In this document: piece by piece, positions 18,713 to 27,850 of the stretch
How the letters are laid out: the number at the start of each line of letters is the position of its first letter
Numbering within the stretch: the stretch's first letter is position 1
Assembly: GCF_003285015.1 (NCBI RefSeq)
Contig: NZ_QMFB01000031.1
Location: forward strand, 1-64,000
DNA length: 64,000 bases
Source of the DNA: Paenibacillus contaminans
GTDB taxonomy: Bacteria > Bacillota > Bacilli > Paenibacillales > NBRC-103111
Reading direction: 5' to 3'
Position numbers and translations under genes: made by a program
The notes under the pieces: model-generated
Database searches by the model: none
The model's input: the letters and a program-made list of their open reading frames with translations, nothing else
Told to the model about the DNA's origin: nothing

Positions 18713-19795
18713 TTACTGCAAGCCGTTCAGCTCCCGCTCGAGCTCCGAAACGAGACGTTCGTTATCGCCGCGGAGCTTGATGGCGATGCGAAGGTAAGCG
18801 CGATCGAGCCCCTTAAACAGCGAAGCGTCCCGGATAAGCACCCCGCGCCCGCCCAGCTTCCGCTGCAGCTGCTTGACGTCGAGCTTTTCGGGATGCGGCA
18901 GCCGCAGCAGCATGTAATTGGTATCGCTCGGATACGTCTTGATGCCGAGCGCCTCGAGCCGCGATGCCAGCCTCGGGCGTTCGGCCAGCAGCCATTCCAG
19001 CGTTTGGCGCGCATAATCGCGGTCGGCCAGCACTTCCGTTCCGATCAGCTGCGCAATCGTATTCACGCTCCAGGCGACCTGAAGCGCGCGCAGTTTCGCA
19101 ATCCAATCCGGATGGGCGACGATAAAGCCTAGCCGGATGCCCGGAATCGCAAAAAACTTCGTCATCGAGCGGATAACGAACAGCGTTTCCGAAACGGCGG
19201 CTTGCCGGATCATGCTTCTCTCCTCTTCCTCCGGGCTGAAATCGATAAATGCCTCGTCCAGCACGATCCGTTTGCCCGAAGCGGCAGCTTTTGCCAGAAC
19301 GGACTGCGGAATGAGCCGTCCCGTCGGATTGTTCGGATGGCCGAGAAACAGCAGGTCGGCGCCCTCTATCGCTTCGCTCAGCGCGGCCTCCGACAGCTCG
19401 AAGTCTTCCTCTTCGCGTAAACGGATGTCAATTGCGCTTCCGCCAATTTTATGTACCGCTTCCTCGTATTCCACGAAGCAAGGGCGGGCAAGCGCCGTCA
19501 CCTTCGGCTGCAGGACGCGGACGACAAGATCGATCAACTCCGCGGCGCCATTGCCTGCCAGCACGCTTTCGGCAGGCACCCCGTACCTGTCGGCGATTTG
19601 CTGCCGCAGCTCCCTTACAGCCGGATCTGGATAAGCCGCGATATCCGCCCAGCGCTCCTCAAAAATCGTTTTTACCGCCGCCGGCGGACCGAACGGATTC
19701 ATATTCGAGCTGTAATCGAGAAACGTTTTCGCCGACAAACCGAACGTCTCCGCCGCCGTCAGCAAATCGCCGCCATGTCCGTATCGCTCCAGCAT
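18713..19795 (-). CDS. cobD: CobD-type L-threonine-O-3-phosphate decarboxylase
   Basis: A PLP enzyme that makes (R)-1-amino-2-propanol O-2-phosphate, the linker used by CbiB. The GHGGD N-terminus and FLDYSSNMNPFGPP distinguish CobD from its HisC relatives. The Schiff-base lysine is in SMTKFFAIPGIRLGF, and GHPNNPTGR is the PLP-phosphate loop. The start is the ATG at 19795 after AAAGGTGG. HisC-like histidinol-phosphate aminotransferase is the main alternative, made unlikely by the cobalamin neighbours. Confidence 0.92.
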   Translation of the reverse strand: MLERYGHGGDLLTAAETFGLSAKTFLDYSSNMNPFGPPAAVKTIFEERWADIAAYPDPAVRELRQQIADRYGVPAESVLAGNGAAELIDLVVRVLQPKVTALARPCFVEYEEAVHKIGGSAIDIRLREEEDFELSEAALSEAIEGADLLFLGHPNNPTGRLIPQSVLAKAAASGKRIVLDEAFIDFSPEEEERSMIRQAAVSETLFVIRSMTKFFAIPGIRLGFIVAHPDWIAKLRALQVAWSVNTIAQLIGTEVLADRDYARQTLEWLLAERPRLASRLEALGIKTYPSDTNYMLLRLPHPEKLDVKQLQRKLGGRGVLIRDASLFKGLDRAYLRIAIKLRGDNERLVSELERELNGLQ

Positions 19796-19912
19796 GCTGC
19801 AGCCACCTTTCTCCATTCAAAATGCCTGCGCACAGGACCCCGCCAATTTCGTTCACTATCTTTGCATACGGGGATTGGAAGCGGTTTGTTATGCGTAAGC
19901 CGCCCCCATCAA

Positions 19913-20758
19913 CTATAGGCCTAAGCCCAATCTTGCCCAGACGGCCACACCGAGCAGCAGGCCCGTCTCCACAAGCTCGTTACCCGCTCCGTAGGTGTCG
20001 CCTGTTAATCCTCCCAGCTTTGCGGACATCCGCCTATTCAACAGCGTACCGCTCGCCAAGGAAACCAGCCCGAATCCGCAGGTGACGAAAGCGGCCGTTC
20101 GGATCGCAGGCGCTGCGTGCTCCATATCCCAAAACTGCGCGGTCAAAACGATCGCGAACGTCATCGCGGCCGCTGCAAGCAATGCCGCAGCCGTATGCCT
20201 CGTCCCTACGCCGCGATAATACGAGCCCATCCCTTGCCCCTGCCGCGCATAAGGCCAGCAGCGGATCGAGACGACCATAAAAGCGCGGCTCCACAGCGGG
20301 ATGCAGATTATATACGGTACAGCTTGCCGCCAGCCTGCATCCAGCAGAGCAGTCAGCAGCGACAGCTTCAGCAGCAAAATGAAAACGCCCGCTACGACTC
20401 CCATCGCCCCTACCCGGCTGTCCTTCATGATCTCGAGTATTTGCTCCCGCGGGCGATTGCTGAATATGCCGTCCGCCGTATCCATCAGACCGTCGAGGTG
20501 AAGCGCTCCCGTCGCATAGATCCATAAGCCGAGAAGCAGCACTGCGGAGGGAAAAGCCGGAAGCGCATATGGCAGCCCCGTGCCCGCGGCGGCCAGCAGG
20601 AGGCCGAGAAACGCGCCTACGAGCGGATAAAAGACGACGCTCCGGCGAAATACGGCATCCGTATAGTCGATCGCGATTGGCAAAGGAAGCCTTGTCAGCA
20701 ATTGAAAAGCGGCGATTGCCGCATGCATCCATTGTTTTAGCCAAGCAGTTGCGCCCAC
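19913..20758 (-). CDS. cobS: Adenosylcobinamide-GDP ribazoletransferase CobS
   Basis: An integral membrane enzyme joining adenosylcobinamide-GDP to alpha-ribazole (phosphate), the last assembly step. The signature HLDGLMDTADGIF is at about residue 86, followed by several membrane helices. Length 281 is slightly above the usual ~250. GGGAGG lies a few bases before the GTG start, which is inside the last codons of cbiB (22-bp overlap). Confidence 0.95.
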   Translation of the reverse strand: MGATAWLKQWMHAAIAAFQLLTRLPLPIAIDYTDAVFRRSVVFYPLVGAFLGLLLAAAGTGLPYALPAFPSAVLLLGLWIYATGALHLDGLMDTADGIFSNRPREQILEIMKDSRVGAMGVVAGVFILLLKLSLLTALLDAGWRQAVPYIICIPLWSRAFMVVSIRCWPYARQGQGMGSYYRGVGTRHTAAALLAAAAMTFAIVLTAQFWDMEHAAPAIRTAAFVTCGFGLVSLASGTLLNRRMSAKLGGLTGDTYGAGNELVETGLLLGVAVWARLGLGL

Positions 20759-21726
20759 AACAGCCCTCCCATAAATAACAGCAAGCCGACCCCGTACAGC
20801 TGACGCACTGTCATGACGATATGCTCGCGATTCAGCTCCTTAAGCGGCCAGCCCATGCGGGCTCGGTCGCTTGCGACCCCGCCGTAGTAATTCAGTCCGC
20901 CAAGCTCGACGCCGAGCGCCCCGGCCACCGCCGACTCCGGAATACCGCTGTTCGGGCTCGGGTGCAGATGCGCAAACGTACGAATGGCCCGCCATGCGCG
21001 CGCGCCGGAAAGGCGCGGGTCGGCGAAGGCCAATAAAGTAAGCAGAACGCCGGTCAAACGGGCGGGCAGCCAATTCAGAACATCGTCGAGCCGGGCGGAG
21101 CACCAGCCGAAGTACAAATATTTATCATTCTTGTAACCTACCATCGAATCCAGCGTATTGGTTGCGCGGTAAGCCATCGCCAGCGGAGCCCCTCCCAAAA
21201 GCGCGAAGAAAAGGGGCGACACGACGGCGTCCACAATATTTTCGGCTACGGTTTCTACGGCAGCGCGCGTTATTTCCGGTTCGTCCATTCGCTCGGTATC
21301 TCTGCCGACGATATAACCGACATATTTGCGGGCTTCCTCCAAACGGTTGTCAGTCAGCGGACGGTACACCAAATAGGCGGCATCCTTCAAGCCTTTAATC
21401 GCAATCGTGGTCGATATGAACCAGGTGTTGACCGCATAGCCGAGCCACGGGTGCAGCAGACTGCAAACCCAGACGAGAAGCCACATGGCGGCGCCCGAGC
21501 AGCCTACCGTAACCGCCGCGAGAATCATTCCTTTACGGCGAAGAGCAGCGGGCTCCTCGCCGCCTGTCGTCTCTTGCCCCCGCCGCAGCAGTCGTTCCAG
21601 CCGCTTGATCAGCCTGCCGATCCAAATAACCGGATGCGTCGGCCAGCGCGGATCGCCGATCAACATATCGATTACGATGGCGGTTGCCGTCATCCATAAT
21701 ATTTCGTTCCATCCAAACAGCAGCAC
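20737..21726 (-). CDS. cbiB: Adenosylcobinamide-phosphate synthase CbiB
   Basis: A membrane enzyme that attaches aminopropanol (phosphate) to adenosylcobyric acid. Family motifs include IDMLIGDPRWPTHPV near the N-terminus, AVETVAENIVDAVVSPLFF and NTLDSMVGYKN. Length 329 is typical. Starts at GTG after GGGGAG. It uses the product of cobD and feeds cobU. Confidence 0.95.
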   Translation of the reverse strand: MLLFGWNEILWMTATAIVIDMLIGDPRWPTHPVIWIGRLIKRLERLLRRGQETTGGEEPAALRRKGMILAAVTVGCSGAAMWLLVWVCSLLHPWLGYAVNTWFISTTIAIKGLKDAAYLVYRPLTDNRLEEARKYVGYIVGRDTERMDEPEITRAAVETVAENIVDAVVSPLFFALLGGAPLAMAYRATNTLDSMVGYKNDKYLYFGWCSARLDDVLNWLPARLTGVLLTLLAFADPRLSGARAWRAIRTFAHLHPSPNSGIPESAVAGALGVELGGLNYYGGVASDRARMGWPLKELNREHIVMTVRQLYGVGLLLFMGGLLWAQLLG

Positions 21727-21776
21727 TTGCCGCCACTCCCCGTTTTGTCATTACTCGTATTGCCGATTCGCCATCG

Positions 21777-22349
21777 TCAATCGAAGGTGAACGCCCTGCT
21801 CTTGATTTCCAGCGGAATGCCGGCGGTAACGAGAAACACTTGATCGCTTACGGCGGCCAACTGACGGTTCAGCTGCCCTGCCAAGTCGCGAAACACCCGT
21901 CCTAGCCTGTACTCCGGCACGATGCCGCTGCCGACCTCGTTCGTTACCAATAGCAAATTTCCGTCAAAACGTACGGCCGCTTCCACGAGTTCTTTCATCT
22001 TGGCCGTCGTTCTCTCGGCTCCAGGATCGTTCTCCTCGGTCAACAGCCAGTTAGTCAGCCAGAGTGTCAAGCAATCAACGAGAACGAGCGGACGTTGATT
22101 TGTTTCATGCGACCCGACGGCGCTTATGGCGTCAAGCCGTGCAGCCAAATCATACGGCTCTTCCACAGTCGTCCAAGGAAAGCCGGAGGTAACGCGATCC
22201 CGCTTATGCCGATCCACCCGTTCGCGCATCTCGTCATCGTACAATTGACAGGTGGCGATATACGTACCGCTGCCGCCGAGATGCGCCGCGTAACGTTCCG
22301 CAAACGAGCTTTTGCCGCTCCTTGCGCCCCCGGTTATCAATACGAGCAT
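21777..22349 (-). CDS. cobU: Adenosylcobinamide kinase/guanylyltransferase CobU
   Basis: Phosphorylates adenosylcobinamide and converts it to adenosylcobinamide-GDP. The P-loop GGARSGKS is at residues 7-14, RHKRDR and the guanylylated-His region follow, and VLVDCLTLWLTN is the Walker-B-like strand. Normal length (190). The ATG at 22349 follows GGGAGG by seven bases; an ATG six codons upstream would bury that site. Confidence 0.95.
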   Translation of the reverse strand: MLVLITGGARSGKSSFAERYAAHLGGSGTYIATCQLYDDEMRERVDRHKRDRVTSGFPWTTVEEPYDLAARLDAISAVGSHETNQRPLVLVDCLTLWLTNWLLTEENDPGAERTTAKMKELVEAAVRFDGNLLLVTNEVGSGIVPEYRLGRVFRDLAGQLNRQLAAVSDQVFLVTAGIPLEIKSRAFTFD

Positions 22350-22514
22350 GTTCAAGCCTCCCGGCATACTTTATGTTCTTTTATACAAGAAAAACGGCGT
22401 ATTCGGAGCGAAATTACGTTAGCGCGTGGGGAGGAACGGGGGATGGGATTCCGACCGCTCTCCTTTACTGCCTTCCGCTCAAAAATAAGCGTTCACGCCG
22501 CGTCCATTACAGGT

Positions 22515-23561
22515 TTATGCTCCCGGAATGCCCGCGCTCTCGAACGTCGCCATCTCGCGCATCATTTTCAAAGCCGCTTCCACCAAAAGAAAACATAATG
22601 CCGCGCCCGTTCCTTCGCCAAGCCGCAGGTCCAGCTGGATCATCGGCGCCAGACCGATCGCTTCCAGCGCGGCGGCATGTCCCTGCTCGTTCGACAAGTG
22701 CGACGGGATCATGTACGCCGCCGATTGCGGCGCCAGACGACTCGCCGCCAGAGCCGCCGCCGTCGAAATAAATCCGTCGATGACGACCGGACAACGTCTT
22801 GCCGCAGCGCCCAAAATAACGCCGACAAGGCCTGCGATCTCCAATCCTCCGACTTTAGCCAGCACATCGAGCGGATCGCTTGCATCCGGCTTATTGATTG
22901 CGATCGCGCGGCGCACGATTTCCTGCTTATGCTTCAAACGCTCCTCGTCGATGCCCGTGCCCCGGCCTACGGCCGCTGATACGTCGAGCCCGGCTAACAC
23001 GGCCAGCATCGCCGAGCTCGGCGTCGTGTTGCCGATTCCCATCTCGCCTGTCGCGAACAGCCGATAACCCTCGTCAACCAGCTCGCCGACAATATCGTAG
23101 CCGACCCGGATCGCCGCCATCGCTTCCTCCCGCGACATCGCCGGTCCTTGAGCCATATTGGCCGTCCCGCGTCTGACTTTGCGCGAGACGAGCCGAGGAT
23201 GATTCACGTCCGCATCGACGCCGATATCGACGCATACGACATCTGCGCCGGCGTGGCGCGCAAAAACGTTAACGGCCGCGCCGCCGTTCAGAAAGTTCGC
23301 GACCATCAGCCCCGTTACTTCAGCCGGAAACGCGCTGACCCCTTCCGCGCAAACGCCGTGATCCCCCGCCATGACGATGACCGCCTTGCGATCGAGGGCG
23401 GGAATTTTGTCCCCCGTAATTCCGGCCGCCTGACAGGCTACCGCTTCAAGCCTGCCGAGACTGCCCGGCGGTTTCGTCAATTGATCCGCGTGTTTGGCCG
23501 CTTCGGCCATCGCCGCTTCATCTAACGGGCCGATACGGGCGATCATCTCCTCGATTGTCAT
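22515..23561 (-). CDS. cobT: Nicotinate-nucleotide-dimethylbenzimidazole phosphoribosyltransferase CobT
   Basis: Makes alpha-ribazole-5'-phosphate from nicotinate mononucleotide and dimethylbenzimidazole (or another lower ligand base). Motifs: LTKPPGSLGRLE near residue 29, MAGDHGVCAEGVSAFP, GEMGIGNTT, and the catalytic-Glu region LRLGEGTGAAL near the C-terminus. 348 residues, typical. Lies between the transporter genes and cobU. Confidence 0.96.
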   Translation of the reverse strand: MTIEEMIARIGPLDEAAMAEAAKHADQLTKPPGSLGRLEAVACQAAGITGDKIPALDRKAVIVMAGDHGVCAEGVSAFPAEVTGLMVANFLNGGAAVNVFARHAGADVVCVDIGVDADVNHPRLVSRKVRRGTANMAQGPAMSREEAMAAIRVGYDIVGELVDEGYRLFATGEMGIGNTTPSSAMLAVLAGLDVSAAVGRGTGIDEERLKHKQEIVRRAIAINKPDASDPLDVLAKVGGLEIAGLVGVILGAAARRCPVVIDGFISTAAALAASRLAPQSAAYMIPSHLSNEQGHAAALEAIGLAPMIQLDLRLGEGTGAALCFLLVEAALKMMREMATFESAGIPGA

Positions 23562-23600
23562 TATCGATTCCTCCTTTGGCCGATTCTTGCAGCTTCTATT

Positions 23601-24383
23601 CTAAGCCATAAGCCTCGATTGCAGCAAAATTTGCGGCACGCCGCTTACCGGATGAGGCACGATCAACGGCTCCGTTCCATATACGCGTGTAATGAGCGGC
23701 GCGTCAAGCACATCGCCCGGCGCCCCTAACGCCGCGACTCCGCCGTCATGGAGCACAAGCAGGCGGTCGCAATATTGCGCCGCCACGTTCAGATCGTGCA
23801 GCACCGCGATGACGGTCAGCTCCGTCTCCTTCTGCCAACCTCTAATATAATCCATCATTTGAACTTGATACCCGATATCCAGATACGTTGTCGGTTCGTC
23901 CAGCAGAAGCAGCTTGGGCTCCTGCGCCATCGCCTTGCCCAGCGCCACCCGCTGCCGTTCGCCGCCGCTCAGATGCTCCAAAGTCCGGTCCGATAGTGCA
24001 TTCAGCCCCAGCTGTTCAATGATCCGATCGATCGAATCCGCGGCGTCGCGTTCATCGTCTCCAAGCCAATTTTGAAACGGGTACCTCCCCATTTCAATCA
24101 CTTCGCGTACCGTGAAGCCGACGGGCGGCAGCGCATCCTGCTGAAGAACCGCAAGGAATCGGGCTAATTCCTTGCGGCTATAGCGTTCGACCGGCTTTCC
24201 TTCCAGATAGGCTTCGCCGGCCGTAGGGGCATCGACCCCGGACATGATTCGCAGCAGCGTCGATTTGCCGCCGCCGTTCGGACCGATAATGCCGAGCATC
24301 TCGCCCTGCCTCACGTTAAAGCTAACGCTGTTCAGCACTGGTCTGCCTCCGAACGATTTTCGCACGTCGCTAAACGAAATCAT
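23601..24383 (-). CDS. btuD: Corrinoid ABC transporter ATP-binding protein (BtuD-like)
   Basis: The cytoplasmic ATPase of an importer in the FecE/BtuD family. Walker A GPNGGGKST, Q-loop, signature LSGGERQRVAL, Walker B LLLLDEPTTYLD and the switch His in AVLHDLN are all present. 260 residues. Family similarity alone does not separate corrinoids from siderophores; the riboswitch and cob genes in the same unit point to corrinoids. Confidence 0.9.
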   Translation of the reverse strand: MISFSDVRKSFGGRPVLNSVSFNVRQGEMLGIIGPNGGGKSTLLRIMSGVDAPTAGEAYLEGKPVERYSRKELARFLAVLQQDALPPVGFTVREVIEMGRYPFQNWLGDDERDAADSIDRIIEQLGLNALSDRTLEHLSGGERQRVALGKAMAQEPKLLLLDEPTTYLDIGYQVQMMDYIRGWQKETELTVIAVLHDLNVAAQYCDRLLVLHDGGVAALGAPGDVLDAPLITRVYGTEPLIVPHPVSGVPQILLQSRLMA

Positions 24384-24408
24384 CCGTTTTCCCCCTCTCT
24401 CGTCATCA

Positions 24409-25443
24409 TTAACCGCTTAAACGTTTCTTCTGCCTGCTGAGCAAATATGCGAAGAAAGGAGCGCCCAGCAGCGCCGTTACGATTCCGAGCGGAATGTCCT
24501 TCGGGCTCAGCACCAAGCGCGCCAGCGTATCGGCCCAGATCAAATAAACGGAGCCGACGATCGTGGACAGCGGGATAATAAGCCGATAATCCGGTCCGAC
24601 CACAAGCCTGACAAGATGAGGAATCACGAGACCGACGAAAGCGACGACACCCGAAACGGAAACGGCCGCGGCAGTCATGAGCGTAGATACGATCAGAACG
24701 ACCAGCCGCGTGCGCGAGACGTTGACGCCCAGATGCGCCGCTTGACGCTCGCCGAGCGCCAGCAAATTAAGCGATCTGCCGAAGTAGAGGAGAATCGCCG
24801 TCCCGACCAGCAAATAAGGAAGCACGACGCCGGAGTATGACCAGCCGCGCATCGCAACGCTGCCCATCTGCCAGAATAAAATTTCATTGACGACGCTTTT
24901 GGACAGCGTCACCATGAACGAAACGAAGGCGCCGAGAAACGCCTGCACGACGACACCCGATAAAATAAGCGTCTCAAGACGCATGACTCCTTGCGTACCG
25001 GCAAGCCTGAATACGATGACGAGCGTTAATATCCCCGTCACGAACGCCACGAGCGGGACCGTCCATTGCCCCAAAGCCGTCTGCATCCCCGTTAAAATAA
25101 TGACCGATGCGCCGACCGATGCGCCTGTCGCGACCCCCAGCGTATACGGGTCGGCCAGAGGATTGCGGAGCACGCCCTGAAAGCCGGCGCCGGCCACGGC
25201 TAGCGCCGCGCCGACGACCAGTGCCAGCGCCAGTCTAGGCAGCCTCACCTTCAAAATAATCGTTTCGCTGGTTGTCTGCCAATCCGGCGTGATCAAACTT
25301 CCGAGTCCGGGTATTTTGTTAAGCAAAATGCGCCATACCTCCGATAGGGGCAGGTTGGCGGAGCCTAACGATAAACTGACCACGATGGAAAACAAGAGGA
25401 GCGCGATAGCGGCTCCTCCGTAAATAAACAGCTTTCTTTTCAT
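24409..25443 (-). CDS. btuC: Corrinoid ABC transporter permease (FecCD/BtuC-like)
   Basis: A membrane permease of the FecCD family, 344 residues with about ten helices. Family motifs include LPRLALALVVGAALAVAGAG, GVLRNPLADPYTLGVATGA and VGLVIPHLVRLVVGPDYR. Acts as a dimer with the adjacent ATPase and the binding protein encoded upstream. Confidence 0.9.
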   Translation of the reverse strand: MKRKLFIYGGAAIALLLFSIVVSLSLGSANLPLSEVWRILLNKIPGLGSLITPDWQTTSETIILKVRLPRLALALVVGAALAVAGAGFQGVLRNPLADPYTLGVATGASVGASVIILTGMQTALGQWTVPLVAFVTGILTLVIVFRLAGTQGVMRLETLILSGVVVQAFLGAFVSFMVTLSKSVVNEILFWQMGSVAMRGWSYSGVVLPYLLVGTAILLYFGRSLNLLALGERQAAHLGVNVSRTRLVVLIVSTLMTAAAVSVSGVVAFVGLVIPHLVRLVVGPDYRLIIPLSTIVGSVYLIWADTLARLVLSPKDIPLGIVTALLGAPFFAYLLSRQKKRLSG

Positions 25444-25465
25444 CTTGTCACCAACATCGTTTCGG

Positions 25466-26518
25466 TTATTTCACCAGATCCGGGTGTGCGGCTTTAGCGA
25501 TCTCGAGAAGCGCTTCGGTCAGACGGGGACCTACGCGGCTTACGATATCCTCGTTAATCGGAACGAGCTTCTTGTTCTTAACGGCATCGACCTGATCCCA
25601 GCCCGGACGCTTCTGAATGTCTTCAAGCACGGTATCCTTCACGTTTCCGCCGGCCGAATACACGATAATTTCCGGATTTTTCTTGATGATCGCTTCCGAG
25701 TCGATTTTGTACCAGCCCGCTTTGCCGGCGCCGACATTCTCGCCGCCCGCAAGCCTTACGAGCTCATCCATAAATTCGCCGTCTCCGACCGTCCAGCCCG
25801 GATTGAATTCCATGTACACTTTTTTCTTCGGCGCGTTTTTCACGTCATCGACGATTTTTTGCTTGTCGGCGCGCATTTTATCGGCCGTCTTTTTTCCCTC
25901 ATCCTGCTTGTTCATAATCGTGCCGATTTCCTCGATGTGAGCGATCGTTTGATCCAGCGTTTTCGGATCGCCCATGAACACCTTGATATTCAGCTCGCGT
26001 ATTTTATCGACGACTTTCTTGTTGATCGAGTTGGCGAATACGACATCCGGCGCCATTCCGATCAGCGTCTCCAGGTTCGTATTGGTGTCGCCGACCTGCG
26101 GCTTCGATTTCGCTTGCTCCGGGAAGTTGCTGAATTTATCGACGCCGATCACTTTATCGCCGGCTCCGACCGAGAAAATAATTTCCGTCTCGCTCGGCGC
26201 GAGCGAAACGACCTTCTCAGGAGCTTTCTCGAACGTCACTTCCACGCCCGAAGCGTCCTTAATCGTCAGCGGATATTTCGTTTGCGCAGCTGCAGGCTTC
26301 ACCGACGCGCTTGGCGATGCGCTAGGCGACGCGCTTGCCGCCGACTTGCCAGGCGAGCTGAGCTCCCCTTTTGGTTCCTCTTTGGTGCCGCAGCCGAACA
26401 GGCTCAGGGCCAGAACGAGGGCAAGCACGACAGTCATGATCGCTTTGCCGGTCGTCCATTTTTTGCGTCCCGAAGCCGGGAGCGTTTGTTGCTTCGTTAC
26501 TTGATTCGTCTCTTTCAT
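25466..26518 (-). CDS. btuF: Corrinoid-binding lipoprotein (BtuF-like)
   Basis: The extracellular lipid-anchored binding protein of the importer. A long basic N-region and signal helix end at lipobox LFGC (about residue 43). A Ser/Pro/Ala-rich linker (SPSASPSASVKPAAAQ) follows, then a helical-backbone type III binding fold beginning at RIVSLAPS-like VVSLAPSETEIIF. First gene after the cobalamin riboswitch; GAAGGAGAG precedes the ATG. Substrate inferred from the riboswitch. Confidence 0.9.
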   Translation of the reverse strand: MKETNQVTKQQTLPASGRKKWTTGKAIMTVVLALVLALSLFGCGTKEEPKGELSSPGKSAASASPSASPSASVKPAAAQTKYPLTIKDASGVEVTFEKAPEKVVSLAPSETEIIFSVGAGDKVIGVDKFSNFPEQAKSKPQVGDTNTNLETLIGMAPDVVFANSINKKVVDKIRELNIKVFMGDPKTLDQTIAHIEEIGTIMNKQDEGKKTADKMRADKQKIVDDVKNAPKKKVYMEFNPGWTVGDGEFMDELVRLAGGENVGAGKAGWYKIDSEAIIKKNPEIIVYSAGGNVKDTVLEDIQKRPGWDQVDAVKNKKLVPINEDIVSRVGPRLTEALLEIAKAAHPDLVK

Positions 26519-26603
26519 TCGCGCTTTCTCTCCTTCTCATCGATCTATAATGGCGAGAGGAGCCTGATAAACGATTGAATGCGTGCGAACGTGCATGAGC
26601 ATT

Positions 26604-26638
26604 AAAACGAAAAACCCTCTATCCGTAAGGACAGAGGG
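26604..26638 (-). terminator. Riboswitch-controlled terminator upstream of btuF
   Basis: Minus strand: a 10-bp stem CCCTCTGTCC/GGATAGAGGG with loop TTAC, then TTTTTCGTTTT. It sits between the cobalamin aptamer and btuF and is the expected expression platform. Confidence 0.85.
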
Positions 26639-26744
26639 AACGACAAAACAGGGATAAAGTAACTGCCGCGGCGAAACGTTACGGCCGCGTACAGACTTTC
26701 CGTTAAGCCGGATCCTTTTCCTCGAAGGATTTCGCAAGCTAGCT

Positions 26745-26913
26745 CCGAAAGGCAGGTCTCCTGACTTACGGGTTTATTGACAGCTTCGCCTTCCCATCCG
26801 GTACGAACAGTGGCATCGTGAAGCTATCCCCGTATTACAGTGGCGGGACCGTGCCGGATTTCCACCGGCTTCCCTATTAAGCGTTACAACTGCGGCTGCA
26901 ACGCACCTTTCGG
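26745..26913 (-). promoter_or_regulatory. Cobalamin riboswitch (B12 element)
   Basis: On the minus strand the conserved aptamer segments occur in order: an AATAGGGAAGCCGGTG core, CCCGCCACTGT, GATGCCACTG, and a B12 box AAGTCAGGAGACCTGCC (26751-26767). Closing helix P1 is CCGAAAGG (26906-26913) with CCTTTCGG (26745-26752). The downstream terminator implies transcriptional OFF control of the whole transport/assembly operon when adenosylcobalamin is plentiful. Confidence 0.95.
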
Positions 26914-27009
26914 CGACAATCGCTATTCAACTGCTTTCAAGCGTCCAATCTTCATCCCCGATTATAGGACACTTCCGCATGGGTGACAATGATTATTTTA
27001 ACAGCCCGT

Positions 27010-27567
27010 CTACTCTTTCACGGACAGTTTTTTCAAGATTTCCTTCGTTTCCTCCACTTGCTTGGAGCGAGGGTGGACGAACGCATACATTTCTTCTTTG
27101 CCGCGGTAGCCGCCGTCTTTAAGCCATTTCGTATCGTTCATCGGAATGCCGTACAGATGCTTTTCCAGCTTCGGCTCCTGCTTCGAATCCTTGCTGCCCG
27201 TGTCAACCGGCGCTTCAACGACGCCGCCCGGGTAATCCTCCGCTTTAAAAACCTCATCCAAAATGACAAGGCCGCCTTGCCGCGCAAACGCTTCAAACTG
27301 CTCCTTCGGTACGACGAATAAATCGCTGTCGCCGGCAGCCAATTCGACAAAGAGCTTGTCCATCGAAAACATCGGGCTTGTCATCACGTCGGTCGTCGGC
27401 GTTTCGCCAACCTTCGCCTTCAAATCCTCGGCAAGCTTGTCTCCGTCGACAGGGATGTTGTTGGTCATGATGAAAACCATTACATCCGCTTTCGGACCGC
27501 CGCATCCAACAAGCGCGACCGCCATAACGGCAAGGAGCAAAACCCCCGTCAGCCATTTCTTTCTCAT
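27010..27567 (-). CDS. Lipoprotein of unknown function
   Basis: A 185-residue lipoprotein. The signal helix ends at lipobox LVGC (about residue 22). The mature part has a VMVFIMTNNIP strand and an 'AAGDSDLFVVPKEQF' segment resembling pieces of periplasmic binding proteins, but no full domain is recognised. The start is the ATG at 27567 with AAGGAG upstream. It lies immediately upstream of the riboswitch on the same strand but has no visible link to cobalamin. Confidence 0.7.
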   Translation of the reverse strand: MRKKWLTGVLLLAVMAVALVGCGGPKADVMVFIMTNNIPVDGDKLAEDLKAKVGETPTTDVMTSPMFSMDKLFVELAAGDSDLFVVPKEQFEAFARQGGLVILDEVFKAEDYPGGVVEAPVDTGSKDSKQEPKLEKHLYGIPMNDTKWLKDGGYRGKEEMYAFVHPRSKQVEETKEILKKLSVKE

Positions 27568-27850
27568 CTCTCGTATGCTCTCCTTCTCCTCAATTTCCGC
27601 TATCACTAGAATAGCATAAATCCGCATCCCGCCGCCAATTATTCCAGTTGATTCCCGGTAAGATTGCGCAGCTTATTTTTTTGGAATTTCACGATTTAAC
27701 GAGGGGAATTTTGAGTGGGCTATCATACCGTTTTCCTCGGCATCCGTTATACTAGTAACATATGGGATTTGGCGGTTGACAGCGCGATTCGTTTACACCT
27801 CAGGTTTGCCCGAGTATCTTCGGTCCGCGTTTTCCGGATGGAGGAGCGTT
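27568..27850. other. Divergent intergenic region
   Basis: Spacer between the divergent lipoprotein and barstar-like genes. A TATACT (27748-27753) could be a -10 for the barstar-like gene, but no matching -35 was found. Confidence 0.35.
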
